The notes below the pieces were generated by a model. That model ran no database searches, was not told the DNA's origin, and saw only the letters and a program-made list of their open reading frames with translations. Positions 25,854-34,882 of a stretch of DNA of 64,000 bases are shown in pieces. The first letter of the stretch is position 1, and each line of letters opens with the position of its first letter. Source of the DNA: Sulfurimonas lithotrophica (GTDB lineage Bacteria; Campylobacterota; Campylobacteria; Campylobacterales; Sulfurimonadaceae); NCBI RefSeq assembly GCF_009258225.1, contig NZ_CP043617.1, positions 1,054,001-1,118,000 of the forward strand. Reading direction: 5' to 3'. Made by a program: the position numbers and the translations under genes.

Positions 25854-28223
25854 CTACAACTCCACAAGCCGCTCAAACATCTCTTTTATCTCCATCTCAT
25901 GACTTATTAGAAATATCTGTCTGTATTGTTCTTTTATGGTGTGAAATGCTTCTAATATCTCCATGCGACGGCTCTCGTCTTGGCTTCCAAACACTTCATC
26001 AAACGCTAAAAATCCTATGGAACTTGCACCGCTTAACTCGGTAAGTGTTTTACTTATTGCTATGCGAAGTACCAAGTTGGCAAGGTCTATTTCCCCTCCG
26101 CTAAAGCGCTCTATTGGGTACTTTTTGCCCTCATCGTAGATGAAAAAGTCAAAGTCGTTGCTTACTTCTATGTGTTGGTATTTACCTTTTGTTATGCGTG
26201 AGTACATATCGGATGCTATTGTAGAGATGCGTGGTGCTACCTTGGAGTTAAGACGTGTTTTAAACTCTGCAAGGCTCGTTTTTATTTTTTCATAATCCTG
26301 CAAGTCGTCTTTTTTTGTTTGTACTTTTTTAAGTTGTTCTTCGTTGTTATCAAGTGAGCTTTGAGTATTTTTTACATCTCCATCTATACGTGTAACTTCT
26401 ACTTTTATATCATGTATAGTTTCCGTTTGCTCTTCAACACTTTTTAAAGCCTGTTCATGTTGTACGACTTTTTGTTTGTGTGCATTCTCATCGTAAACTA
26501 CTTTTTGAAACTCTAGCTCTTTTTCTTGATGTTCTTTAGTTAGTTTTTCTATATTTTCATTTACTTTTGCCAAATCTATTTTAACCGCTTTATGTCTTTT
26601 TAGCTCAGTCTCCAGAGAAAGTATATGTTTGTACTTTGGTGTCAGCACATCATTGTTTTTTTGTAACTTTTCATGCACAGAAGCATCGTACTTAAAGACT
26701 TCAAGCTCTTTTAGTTCATCTTTGTTTTTCAGCCCTTTAAGTTCTATCTCTTTAAAGTGCTCTTTTGCTTTTTGCAAATCTTGAAGTTTGCTTGTTATGA
26801 TGTTTAGGTTTTTACTCAGTTCTTGGAACTCTTTTTCTTTTACTTTTCTTTGCTCGATTAGTTTTGCTTTTTGCTCTTGTACATTTTTGAGCTGAGTATT
26901 GTACTCATCTATCTTTTTTTGGTGTGTACCTTGCACTATGGAGTTTAGTGAGTTTATTACCTTGTCGTACTCCTCTAAAAGTGGTCTTGTACATGTCGGA
27001 CATTCAGATTCACTTCCAAGCTCTTCCAAACTTTGTATTTTAGCATTTGTCTCATCTATGATTCTCTGCTCTGATGCTCGCTCAATAAGTATCTCTTGCT
27101 CTATAGTATGCTTTGCTTCAATGCCGTCTTGTCGGATAGAGAGGTCTTGTTCGAGGTTCTTTGCATCGAAGCTGTACTGCTCGTGGAGCTCACACTCTTT
27201 TTCAAGTTTATGAATATCAGCTTTGGCTTGGCTGTAGCGTTCCCTTAGTTGGACTTGCTCTTTTTGAAGTCCTTCACGTTTTAGATGCTTCTCTTTTAAA
27301 CCCTCTTGTTTTTTCAAATCTTCTTGCAGACCAAGGTACTCTTTTTTTACATTTGCCAAAGAGTTTAGTTCCTCTTGTTTGTGTTCTAGTTCATAGTTCT
27401 CGGCTATGAGTTTTGCTTGGTTTATAAGCTCTATGCTTTTATTGCTTGATATTAGTTCAAGTCCCGCATAAAGCTTTTGTTTTAGCTCTTTTGTCTTTAC
27501 AAAAACATCAAGCTCTTTTTTTATGACTGACTCTTTGTCTTTTAGAGAGATAAGCTCTTTAGTTTTGTTTTGTTCATCTTTTACAAGCAGGTGTTTTTTC
27601 TCTTTGTTTTGTTTTATAAGTTCCTGTTTTGCTTTTATATCTTCATCGCTTAAAAGCACCTCCGCAAAAGCTTTTATCTCACGTCCTAACTCACGGCTTT
27701 TCTCGACTAGCTCTTTTTCTACAAAATCTATTTTCTCCAGTCCTAAAAGACGGCGTATCATCTTTTTACGCTCTTCATTTTTGAGTGTACTCAGACTTGC
27801 AAGCTCTTTTTGTGATGCAAAAAGTGTATGCATAAATGCATCCTTACCCATCCCTGTAAGTTTTGTTATGGCAGTAGTTACCTCTTTTGCACCCGTAGTC
27901 GTAACTTCGCCGTTTTTTAAAAGCTTGGCATTTGCACTCATGGCTTTTCCGCGAAACTCACGGATAACTTTATAGAGTGCATCTTCAAACTCAAACTCAA
28001 GCTCGACTACTACCGCATCTTTAGCAGAAGCTCCTGCATTTCTTAGCAGGTCTTTATTTCCCCGTTTTTTAGCTTCTCCAAACAGGGCAAAAAGTATCGC
28101 CTCAAATATGGTAGATTTTCCGCTTCCGTTTTTTCCAATGATACCGATAAGCCCCTCACCGAACTCTATATCATATGAAGTGTATTTTTTAAAGTTTTCA
28201 AGATGCAACTTAGTTAGTATCAT
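25854..28223 (-). CDS. sbcC: SbcC/Rad50-type DNA repair ATPase
   Basis: This 789-residue ATPase pairs with SbcD in a nuclease complex that processes DNA ends and hairpins. The Walker A motif GKNGSGKST lies near the N-terminus, and two long coiled-coil arms surround the zinc hook CPTC (in SECPTCTRPLL). The C-terminal signature FSGGEIDLANLVLRIA and Walker B FLAFDEVFG are intact. It is shorter than E. coli SbcC, as is usual for this lineage. The ATG at 28223 is preferred over the upstream one at 28247, because it gives the standard MILTKLHLENFKKY start and overlaps the sbcD stop by only 14 bases. Confidence 0.94.
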   Translation of the reverse strand: MILTKLHLENFKKYTSYDIEFGEGLIGIIGKNGSGKSTIFEAILFALFGEAKKRGNKDLLRNAGASAKDAVVVELEFEFEDALYKVIREFRGKAMSANAKLLKNGEVTTTGAKEVTTAITKLTGMGKDAFMHTLFASQKELASLSTLKNEERKKMIRRLLGLEKIDFVEKELVEKSRELGREIKAFAEVLLSDEDIKAKQELIKQNKEKKHLLVKDEQNKTKELISLKDKESVIKKELDVFVKTKELKQKLYAGLELISSNKSIELINQAKLIAENYELEHKQEELNSLANVKKEYLGLQEDLKKQEGLKEKHLKREGLQKEQVQLRERYSQAKADIHKLEKECELHEQYSFDAKNLEQDLSIRQDGIEAKHTIEQEILIERASEQRIIDETNAKIQSLEELGSESECPTCTRPLLEEYDKVINSLNSIVQGTHQKKIDEYNTQLKNVQEQKAKLIEQRKVKEKEFQELSKNLNIITSKLQDLQKAKEHFKEIELKGLKNKDELKELEVFKYDASVHEKLQKNNDVLTPKYKHILSLETELKRHKAVKIDLAKVNENIEKLTKEHQEKELEFQKVVYDENAHKQKVVQHEQALKSVEEQTETIHDIKVEVTRIDGDVKNTQSSLDNNEEQLKKVQTKKDDLQDYEKIKTSLAEFKTRLNSKVAPRISTIASDMYSRITKGKYQHIEVSNDFDFFIYDEGKKYPIERFSGGEIDLANLVLRIAISKTLTELSGASSIGFLAFDEVFGSQDESRRMEILEAFHTIKEQYRQIFLISHEMEIKEMFERLVEL

Positions 28224-29346
28224 CTTGCACCTCTTCGTATGAAGCAAAAAGTTCTTGGATTTTATTTTTTAGTCTGTCATACTCTTGCTCTTTTGCATCT
28301 TCTTTTATATGTTCTAAAAAAAACTCTTCAAGACTCATAGCTTCTACTTCACTGACATCACTTTCATTTGTTGCGTGTTTAAACTCTCTTTTTATATTTA
28401 CGCTCATGGCATCTTTAATGTGCTCTTTTATATCTGAATTTTGAATCTCAATAGATTGCATCGGGGTAAGGTTTTTTAGTTTTACTTCTACTATTGCATC
28501 TGTAGTATCAGACACATCTATGGATGCTAAAGAGTTCTCATAATCTTCACAGTCTATCTCTTTAGTAATAATAGGGCGTATATCTATCTCTTTGTACTCG
28601 ACATCCAGTGAGCCAAACAGTGATGCTTTATCTTCTAGTGTAAGTTCTATAAAACCTTTAGAGTTTCGTTTATCGTTTAGGCTTGTACGTTCGGTTGAAC
28701 CGCTGTAGTAAACGTTTTCATGTTTTCCCACTTGTCCAAAACCGTGCCAGTGCCCGAGTGCTACATAATCCATTTTAGCAAATATATACTCTTTATCTTT
28801 TGGGTACACCCACTCGCCAAATTCTTGCATCAGGTAGTGTGCTCCAACGGAGCAGTGCATCATCATGATGTTCTTTTTGTTTTCATCTATGCTTTTTTCA
28901 CAAAGCTCTATTTGTGAAAGTGCCTTTGTGTCGTCGTTCATATGGGGCAGGGTGTGAAATGCTACGTCTTTAAACTCTATTTTTTTATACACCTGATTGT
29001 ACGATACGTGTATGTTTTTAAAACTGTTAAAAATTTTGAGTATAGGTGAACTTAGATTTGTTCTAGGGGTAGAGTGGTTTCCTGCTATCAAAATGAAAGG
29101 AATATTTAACTCATCTATTATTTTAAACTTCTCAAGTGCAAAAGTTATAGCGCGGTTACTTGGACTCGCTCTGTGAAACAGATCGCCTGTGTGGATTATA
29201 TAGTCAGGTTTTATGGTTTTTATTTGCTCAAGAACCTGAGAAAAGGCATCGTAAAAATCTGCTTCTCTTTGGTTTATGTTTTTTTCATTTAAAATATCTA
29301 AGTCGTTAAAACCCAAGTGGGTGTCGCTAAAGTGAACAATCTTCAT
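28210..29346 (-). CDS. sbcD: SbcD/Mre11-type exonuclease subunit
   Basis: The 378-residue metallophosphoesterase is the nuclease partner of SbcC. Its motifs are complete: FSDTHLG at the N-terminus, HTGDLFH, AGNHSTPR, then MMHCSVGAH and ALGHWHG, which together hold two metal ions. The C-terminal 80 residues should form the helical contact with SbcC. It is followed by sbcC with a 14-base overlap. It starts 31 bases after the stop of the outer-membrane protein gene, so it may be cotranscribed with the Lol-like exporter genes. Confidence 0.95.
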   Translation of the reverse strand: MKIVHFSDTHLGFNDLDILNEKNINQREADFYDAFSQVLEQIKTIKPDYIIHTGDLFHRASPSNRAITFALEKFKIIDELNIPFILIAGNHSTPRTNLSSPILKIFNSFKNIHVSYNQVYKKIEFKDVAFHTLPHMNDDTKALSQIELCEKSIDENKKNIMMMHCSVGAHYLMQEFGEWVYPKDKEYIFAKMDYVALGHWHGFGQVGKHENVYYSGSTERTSLNDKRNSKGFIELTLEDKASLFGSLDVEYKEIDIRPIITKEIDCEDYENSLASIDVSDTTDAIVEVKLKNLTPMQSIEIQNSDIKEHIKDAMSVNIKREFKHATNESDVSEVEAMSLEEFFLEHIKEDAKEQEYDRLKNKIQELFASYEEVQDDTN

Positions 29347-29377
29347 AAGGGTATAATAGTGTGATTTAACTTAAAAT

Positions 29378-30427
29378 TTAGTAGTTCCATTTGATTTGTA
29401 GCCATACAAAGTCGCTTACCGGTTTAGAACCAAATTCGCTTAAATCATTACCGCTGTTTTTATTGTATGATATATCCGCATCTATATTATTTTTAAAACT
29501 GTAACTTATTCCGATTTTATTTTGCATAGAATCATCGTCTAAGTTTGTATAGTTTTTGGCATAGATGCTAAAGTAGAGTATGTTGTATGGCTCTTTTTGT
29601 GTCAGCTGTGTTACGAAGTAATCATCCTCATCGTTTAAATACTCACTTATAACAGTCAACTCATAATCGGTCAAATATCGTAAGCCAACAAGATATGCTT
29701 CGTCTGCGTTTATAACTTTGGCATATTCGCCGTGTATTTCAAAATTTGTTTGAAGGTTTTTAGAAAAATCTATACCGATTTTGTCATCTTTTTTATTTGA
29801 ATAGTTGTATATAAAATCTATATCCGTATCAAAATAAAGCAGGTATAAACGAGTTGCTAAATTGTTTGAATTTTTGTCAAAGTCTTGATTTATAGCATTA
29901 CTTGATGGCAGATATACAAAATCAAAACTAAGGTTTTTTAAATCCCCTATAAAGCTTTTGTTATAGCTGTATTTTAAAATGCTATATCCTTCTCTAACTT
30001 GTGTAGGCTGAGACGGGTCTTTTTCTCTGTCAAAAAATGCGACGGGGTTGAAAAAGTAACCTTTTCCCCATTTTAGACTTTTTTTACCTGCCAAAAATGA
30101 GTTGTATGTATCTAGTTTTGCTTCAAAATAGAGTTCGTTTACTACTAAATCATCTTCGTTTTGTTTATTGTTTATATAATCACGCGTATAGATTACGGAA
30201 CTCTCAAACGTCAGTTGTTCATAAAAATATGAAAAATCAAAAAGAGCTTCTGTATGAATGTAGTTTTGATATTTATCATCGCCTTTGTCTAGTTTTTGAA
30301 GTCTGTCGTCAACTCTTAGATATCCACCGTACTCGTATTTTTTGGGCTTAACGTCGGATATATCAAAATCATATTCATTACCCATAAGTAAAGCGACAGA
30401 TAAAAAGACGATAAAGAGTTTTAACAT
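29378..30427 (-). CDS. Putative outer-membrane beta-barrel protein
   Basis: This 349-residue protein begins with a signal peptide (MLKLFIVFLSVALLMG) and continues with alternating aromatic and polar strands, many ending in Phe or Tyr. The C-terminal residue series VWLQIKWNY ends in an aromatic residue. This pattern is typical of outer-membrane barrels. No specific family is recognised; TonB box, plug domain and porin loop signatures are absent. It is the last of four closely spaced genes (7 bases after the LolA-like gene) with an ABC ATPase and permease, which suggests that it forms the outer-membrane end of that export path. The barrel nature is likely; the role is inference. Confidence 0.65.
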   Translation of the reverse strand: MLKLFIVFLSVALLMGNEYDFDISDVKPKKYEYGGYLRVDDRLQKLDKGDDKYQNYIHTEALFDFSYFYEQLTFESSVIYTRDYINNKQNEDDLVVNELYFEAKLDTYNSFLAGKKSLKWGKGYFFNPVAFFDREKDPSQPTQVREGYSILKYSYNKSFIGDLKNLSFDFVYLPSSNAINQDFDKNSNNLATRLYLLYFDTDIDFIYNYSNKKDDKIGIDFSKNLQTNFEIHGEYAKVINADEAYLVGLRYLTDYELTVISEYLNDEDDYFVTQLTQKEPYNILYFSIYAKNYTNLDDDSMQNKIGISYSFKNNIDADISYNKNSGNDLSEFGSKPVSDFVWLQIKWNY

Positions 30428-30434
30428 TCTTTGC

Positions 30435-31148
30435 TTATCTTCTTAGATTTGATGCTTTAGATAGATTATCAAGCGTAAAAGCCTCGTCCGGAAACTTTTT
30501 AGGTAAAATCTTCCCGTAAATCATTATAGATTTATACCCCTTATACATAGGTGATTCTGTCTCAATTACTGACGGTCTTACTATGTTGTCCCCAAAATCT
30601 TTTAACTTTTTATAATAAAGCGTTTTTATAAGCAGCTTTGTTGAAGTATAACACTCTATTTGAAGCGGTGTCATACTTTTTTTATCTACTTGCATGATAA
30701 GTTTGTCATAAGAGACAGTATCGTTTTTTGCTTTTAGCGTAAGTAAAAGATACTCTTTTTTTTCTTCTTGTTTTTCTACATTGTACTCAGTTGAAAAGTC
30801 AAGCCTCATAATATCTGCGTTATTAAATACACCCCCAACTACCGACTGCATCGATGTAATGCGGATAGGGCGACCCACATTTGGAATATATAGCCACATA
30901 TTGTCACCCAAACGAAGGGTTGAACGACCTTTTTCACTGTCGGGTGACAAAAATAGCGAGACCATTTTTTCTTTGTCTTTTTTTGCCTGAAAAAGTATAA
31001 ACTCTTTTTTTGCACCGTCCGGTTCAATATTTATAAGTTTCTTATACATCTGCGCTGAAACAGGCGTGAGATTTCTGTCTATTTTTTCTAATATATCTGA
31101 AGAAAATACCGAGATAACTGATGCCAATAATATAATTAAATACTTCAT
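30435..31148 (-). CDS. LolA-fold outer-membrane lipoprotein-sorting protein
   Basis: The 237-residue periplasmic protein has a signal peptide (MKYLIILLASVISVFS) and the sequence pattern of the COG2834 LolA-like family: KKEFILFQAKKDKEKMVSLF, DNMWLYIPNVGRPIRI and RLDFSTEY. These proteins have an open beta-barrel that carries lipid or lipid anchors across the periplasm. This branch often accompanies MacB-like ABC transporters and is distinct from the housekeeping LolA. It lies 9 bases after the permease gene and 7 bases before the outer-membrane protein gene. The cargo is unknown. Confidence 0.8.
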   Translation of the reverse strand: MKYLIILLASVISVFSSDILEKIDRNLTPVSAQMYKKLINIEPDGAKKEFILFQAKKDKEKMVSLFLSPDSEKGRSTLRLGDNMWLYIPNVGRPIRITSMQSVVGGVFNNADIMRLDFSTEYNVEKQEEKKEYLLLTLKAKNDTVSYDKLIMQVDKKSMTPLQIECYTSTKLLIKTLYYKKLKDFGDNIVRPSVIETESPMYKGYKSIMIYGKILPKKFPDEAFTLDNLSKASNLRR

Positions 31149-31157
31149 AATATTCTC

Positions 31158-32396
31158 CTAGTTTTGTCTTAGTGCATCTACGGGGTTTAGTTTTGCAGCT
31201 TTTCTAGCCGGCGATATAGATGCAACAAGAGAGATAATAATGACTATTATCCCTACAATTAAAACCTCATTTGTTTGAAGGGTCGGATTTAGTATTAAGT
31301 CACTTTGGCGACCAAAAGAGAAAGTTATTCCGACCGTGTTTATAATAAAAACAAAAATATACGATAGTATAGTTCCAAGGATTGTTCCAAATACTCCTAG
31401 CATCAAACCCTCAGCCAAAAAAAGTTTTGTAATGGTACTTGGAGTAGTACCCATAGCCGCAATCGTACCAATCTCTTTAATACGCTCATAAACGCTCATG
31501 ATCATCACGTTTAAAACAGATATAAGTACTATGGATATTAAAATGATTTTAATAGATATGTCCATAATATCAAGCATCTTGACTATGTTATAAAAAGGAG
31601 TTAGCTTTTTCCAACTATGTATCTCAAAAACAGGCTTATCATTTTTGTTTTTCATTTTTGTTAGCGGTTTTAGATAAAGCATCATTTTTTCAAGATTTTT
31701 TACATCTTTTAAACGGATAACTACTTCGCTTACTTCTACTTTTTTTAGACGAAGAAGTTTTTTAACATCGTTTATATGTATGTAGCCGTCTCTTCCACCG
31801 GGACCCGAAATAGGCTCTATACTTCCTGTTACTTTAAAGTTGAGCCCGTTTACCGAGCCTTTTTGATTTGTAGCTACAAGTACTATCGTATCGCCTTTTT
31901 TGACTTTCATACCTTTTGTTATAAGCTCTGGAACTAAAATGTTTCCTTCTTTTAATAGAGTATTCTCTTTAGCATCGACTCTTGATTTAAACAGAGGTAG
32001 CGTCTTAGTTTCGTTTTCAGGATCGATGCCATTTAGTCTTATACCCGTAGATGCTACATAGTTTGAAAACATTGCACTTAGTTTTAACCTAAATGTATAA
32101 GATTCTATAAGCTCGCTGGTATCTAAAAACTCTTTGATTTTATCTATTTGTTTTTCATTTAGGTTTTTATCTAAAGGCAGGTTATCTACAGATGCAATAT
32201 AGCCTTTTTTGTGGATTTGGATATGTCCAAGCATCGAGTCCGTTACTTGAGAGATCATGTATGATTTAAAGCTACCTGAGAGTGCCGCATATATCAACAC
32301 AAACATAACACCTATGGTTATTAAACTGGCTGTAAGTAATGTTCTTCTCCCACTTCTGAGTAAATTTCTAAAAGACATTTTTATGATATTTTTCAT
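31158..32396 (-). CDS. ABC transporter permease, FtsX/MacB/LolE-like
   Basis: The 412-residue inner-membrane protein has one N-terminal helix (about 20-42), a large periplasmic MacB-type core domain (about 45-255), and three C-terminal helices carrying the FtsX fold (ISVLNVMIMSVYERIKEIGTIAAMG is its signature loop). This is the topology of MacB, LolC and LolE, which act by mechanotransmission and do not pass substrate through the membrane. It overlaps the ATPase gene by 4 bases. Because one permease gene is present, a homodimer is expected. The substrate, probably lipid or lipoprotein given the neighbouring LolA-fold protein, is inferred. Confidence 0.92.
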   Translation of the reverse strand: MKNIIKMSFRNLLRSGRRTLLTASLITIGVMFVLIYAALSGSFKSYMISQVTDSMLGHIQIHKKGYIASVDNLPLDKNLNEKQIDKIKEFLDTSELIESYTFRLKLSAMFSNYVASTGIRLNGIDPENETKTLPLFKSRVDAKENTLLKEGNILVPELITKGMKVKKGDTIVLVATNQKGSVNGLNFKVTGSIEPISGPGGRDGYIHINDVKKLLRLKKVEVSEVVIRLKDVKNLEKMMLYLKPLTKMKNKNDKPVFEIHSWKKLTPFYNIVKMLDIMDISIKIILISIVLISVLNVMIMSVYERIKEIGTIAAMGTTPSTITKLFLAEGLMLGVFGTILGTILSYIFVFIINTVGITFSFGRQSDLILNPTLQTNEVLIVGIIVIIISLVASISPARKAAKLNPVDALRQN

Positions 32397-33079
32397 GATG
32401 CAACCCTTTTGTCATCTGTTATAACACCATCTACAAGTGTTATGATTCTATCTACTGCAGTTACTATCTTTTCGTCATGTGTTGCAAATATAAAGGTTGT
32501 ATTAAACTCTTTTTGAATATTTCGCATAAGTGTTATGATTTGATTTGAGGTGTCGGTATCTAAGTTTGCCGTAGGCTCATCCGCAAAAACTATTTTCGGG
32601 TTTGTTACGAGAGCCCTCGCAATAGCTACACGCTGACGCTGACCACCTGAGAGTTGATCGGGGAATTTATCTTTTTGGTCAAGCATATCAACATCTTCAA
32701 GAAGTTTCATTATTCGTTTGTGACGTTCGTCTTTTGGCAGATTTTGAATCATAATAAGTGGATACTCTATATTTTCATAAACACTAAGTACGGGGATAAG
32801 GTTAAAGCTTTGAAAGATAAAACCAATATTTTGGCCTCTAAAGTTTGCTAAATCTGTCCTGTTTAATACAGTAACGTCAATACCCTCTATGGTTATTTTT
32901 CCATCGGTAGGTTTATCTAAACAGCCGATAAGATTAAGTACCGTACTTTTTCCGCTACCGCTTGGTCCGACTATGGCGACAAATTCTCCATGTTCTATAG
33001 TCAAGTTTAAATCTTTTATGACTTTTAAATCAACTTCACCCATTTTATAGGTTTTATTTACATGTTCATTGGCAATCAT
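32393..33079 (-). CDS. ABC transporter ATP-binding protein, LolD-like
   Basis: This 228-residue ATPase energises the adjacent FtsX/MacB-like permease. Walker A (GPSGSGKST), the Q-loop in IFQSFNL, the signature LSGGQRQRVAIARAL, Walker B (IVFADEPTANLD) and the switch histidine in FATHDE are all intact, and the sequence is of the LolD/MacB-N class. A GGGGG-type ribosome binding site and a TATAAT box lie upstream. The palindrome at 33117-33129 may control the four-gene unit. It is the first gene of that unit. Confidence 0.93.
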   Translation of the reverse strand: MIANEHVNKTYKMGEVDLKVIKDLNLTIEHGEFVAIVGPSGSGKSTVLNLIGCLDKPTDGKITIEGIDVTVLNRTDLANFRGQNIGFIFQSFNLIPVLSVYENIEYPLIMIQNLPKDERHKRIMKLLEDVDMLDQKDKFPDQLSGGQRQRVAIARALVTNPKIVFADEPTANLDTDTSNQIITLMRNIQKEFNTTFIFATHDEKIVTAVDRIITLVDGVITDDKRVAS

Positions 33080-33106
33080 TTATAACCCCCTGTGTTGTAA
33101 AATAAT

Positions 33107-33129
33107 ATTATATGCACATTAACTTAATG
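33107..33129 (-). promoter_or_regulatory. Promoter with palindromic operator candidate before the Lol-like operon
   Basis: The minus strand has a TATAAT -10 box at 33107-33112. Just upstream lies the perfect palindrome CATTAAcTTAATG (33117-33129), located where it would sit between the -35 and -10 regions. An overlapping TTAAC/GTTAA repeat extends to 33133. A dimeric repressor site is plausible, but the regulator is unknown. Confidence 0.5.
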
Positions 33130-33141
33130 TTAAGGAGAGTT

Positions 33142-33870
33142 TTAATACTTTATTTTAGCTAGATAGAGTCCATTTGGAGTTGCAGGTTTGATTTTATATT
33201 GTTTTTTACAATCTAACTGTTCTTTTATTTGAGTTGCATCTAGGTTTAAAAGCGCACCTACCATTAAACGTATTTGACTTCTTAAAAAACCGTTTGCTTC
33301 AAAGTTTAAAACAATTAGATCATCTTTTTTATATGCGTAAGCTTTATATATCTCTCTAGTGGTAGAGTTTATTTCACTTCCTGTTTTCATAAACTCCCTA
33401 AAATCATGTTCACCTATAAAAAGAGATATATTTTTTTGGATGCTTTTAAAATCTGCATCTGTATAGAAACTTATAAAATCATCTTCAAAAGGATTGGATT
33501 CATTTGTTTTAATAAGATAGCGATAAACCCTTGATTTTGCAGAGTATCTTGCATGAAATTCAGCATCTACCTCTTTAATGGATAAAATTTTTATAGAATT
33601 TGGAAGCATCTCGTTTAAAATACGTTTTAGTTTTTTTAAATCATTCCAAAATTCAGGCAAGTCTATATGAAAAGTTTGACCGCTTGCATGGACTCCCTTG
33701 TCTGTTCTCCCGCTAGGCTGTGGCTTTGAAGTAATATTTAACTCATTAAATATATATTCAATCTGTCCAAATATAGTGTTTTTTGTTTCGGTTTGGGTTT
33801 GTGAACCCAAAAAGTGGGTACCGTTGTAAGAACAGGTTATAAGGGCTCTCATACTAAAACTTGGCGACAA
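33142..33870 (-). CDS. truA: tRNA pseudouridine synthase A
   Basis: This 242-residue enzyme makes pseudouridine at positions 38-40 of tRNA anticodon stems. The catalytic aspartate is in SGRTDKGVHA, and other family motifs are present: NGTHFLGSQ, AKSRVYRYLI and ANGFLRSQIRLMVGAL. It overlaps the LptF/LptG-like gene upstream by 17 bases and is the last gene of a six-gene operon running from glmU. From memory, the same order is found in Campylobacter jejuni. No unusual features were noticed. Confidence 0.96.
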   Translation of the reverse strand: MSPSFSMRALITCSYNGTHFLGSQTQTETKNTIFGQIEYIFNELNITSKPQPSGRTDKGVHASGQTFHIDLPEFWNDLKKLKRILNEMLPNSIKILSIKEVDAEFHARYSAKSRVYRYLIKTNESNPFEDDFISFYTDADFKSIQKNISLFIGEHDFREFMKTGSEINSTTREIYKAYAYKKDDLIVLNFEANGFLRSQIRLMVGALLNLDATQIKEQLDCKKQYKIKPATPNGLYLAKIKY

Positions 33871-34879
33871 TAGTTTTGCGATATATCATATACGTACCTA
33901 TCAACCATACTATAGCAATAGTAGGGATAGCATAAAAAAACAACGGTACCCATAACAATTGTATGGATTCATAGAAAACAATGATCCCAAGAAACATATA
34001 AAGATATGCCTTTCCTTTGTTATGTCTAACGTGTACTATACCAATACTTGCAGCAAGAAATAGCGACATCATCGGAAATAAACTCATTAGTGTATCGGTA
34101 ATAAATGTTTTATATTTTCTACCGATATCAAAGTCCGACTGCCAATATTCCAATGGTGTTTCATATTTTACTAAATCGGTTGTCAAAGAACTGTTTATAT
34201 ACATGGTGTCAAAATTTATTTGTGAAAATTTATCTTTAGAATAACTATAGCCTTCGCCGTTTGTTAGCTTTAATCTTAAAAGACTTGTTTCATTGATAAT
34301 TTTAGCTTTTTTTGCACTTATCAGCACCTCTTCATTATCTTGTTTATTTTTTTTGAATAAAAACACATCTTCAAAAGTATCGTCCGGATTGTCTTTTCCT
34401 ATATACAGTAACCAAGGGCCGAATTTATGTCCAAATTCAGAAGCTGATAGGTTGAATTTTGCTTGGGACTTTTTATATGCAATAAAGTTTTTAGAGAGTG
34501 TTTTTGCATGCGGATATAGTACAAAAAAGTTTAAAAAGAGCAGTACAGCCAATAGGGCAGCCGGTTTTAATAATGTTTTTATAATAAAATTTGGATGGAT
34601 ACCAAGAGAAAACAATACAATTATTTCATTGTCGTTTGATAGCTTAAACAGTGTTAGTGTCGCAGCTATAAAAAATGAAAAAGGCAGAGTAAAGAAAAAT
34701 ACATCTGGGAGTACAAAAATATACATTTTTGTCATCTCCCAGATTGAAAGTTGAACAACAGCCGTATATGTAGCTAACTTAATTAAAAATATAACTGAAG
34801 CTATTGAAAAAAGCGGTAAAAAAACAGATAAAAAAAGTACGGATAAATTGTTTATAATATATTTTTGTAATATTTTCAT
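33854..34879 (-). CDS. LptF/LptG family permease
   Basis: The 341-residue inner-membrane protein is of the YjgP/YjgQ type that draws lipopolysaccharide from the membrane as part of LptB2FG. Its six-helix plan is visible, with three helices before (about 12-120) and three after a periplasmic beta-jellyroll domain (about 125-255). The opening LQKYIINNLSVLF is the family start. Whether it is LptF or LptG cannot be decided, since the partner and lptB are outside the window. Its end overlaps truA by 17 bases and it lies 3 bases after the prepilin peptidase gene. Confidence 0.9.
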   Translation of the reverse strand: MKILQKYIINNLSVLFLSVFLPLFSIASVIFLIKLATYTAVVQLSIWEMTKMYIFVLPDVFFFTLPFSFFIAATLTLFKLSNDNEIIVLFSLGIHPNFIIKTLLKPAALLAVLLFLNFFVLYPHAKTLSKNFIAYKKSQAKFNLSASEFGHKFGPWLLYIGKDNPDDTFEDVFLFKKNKQDNEEVLISAKKAKIINETSLLRLKLTNGEGYSYSKDKFSQINFDTMYINSSLTTDLVKYETPLEYWQSDFDIGRKYKTFITDTLMSLFPMMSLFLAASIGIVHVRHNKGKAYLYMFLGIIVFYESIQLLWVPLFFYAIPTIAIVWLIGTYMIYRKTIVAKF

Positions 34880-34882
34880 TCT

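Noticed and set aside
27523-27975. 150-residue open frame on the plus strand
   Set aside because: It lies wholly opposite sbcC, is low-complexity Ser/Phe/Leu-rich and has no ribosome binding site; it is a shadow frame.
34293-34754. 153-residue open frame on the plus strand
   Set aside because: It lies opposite the LptF/LptG-like gene and has no independent coding features.
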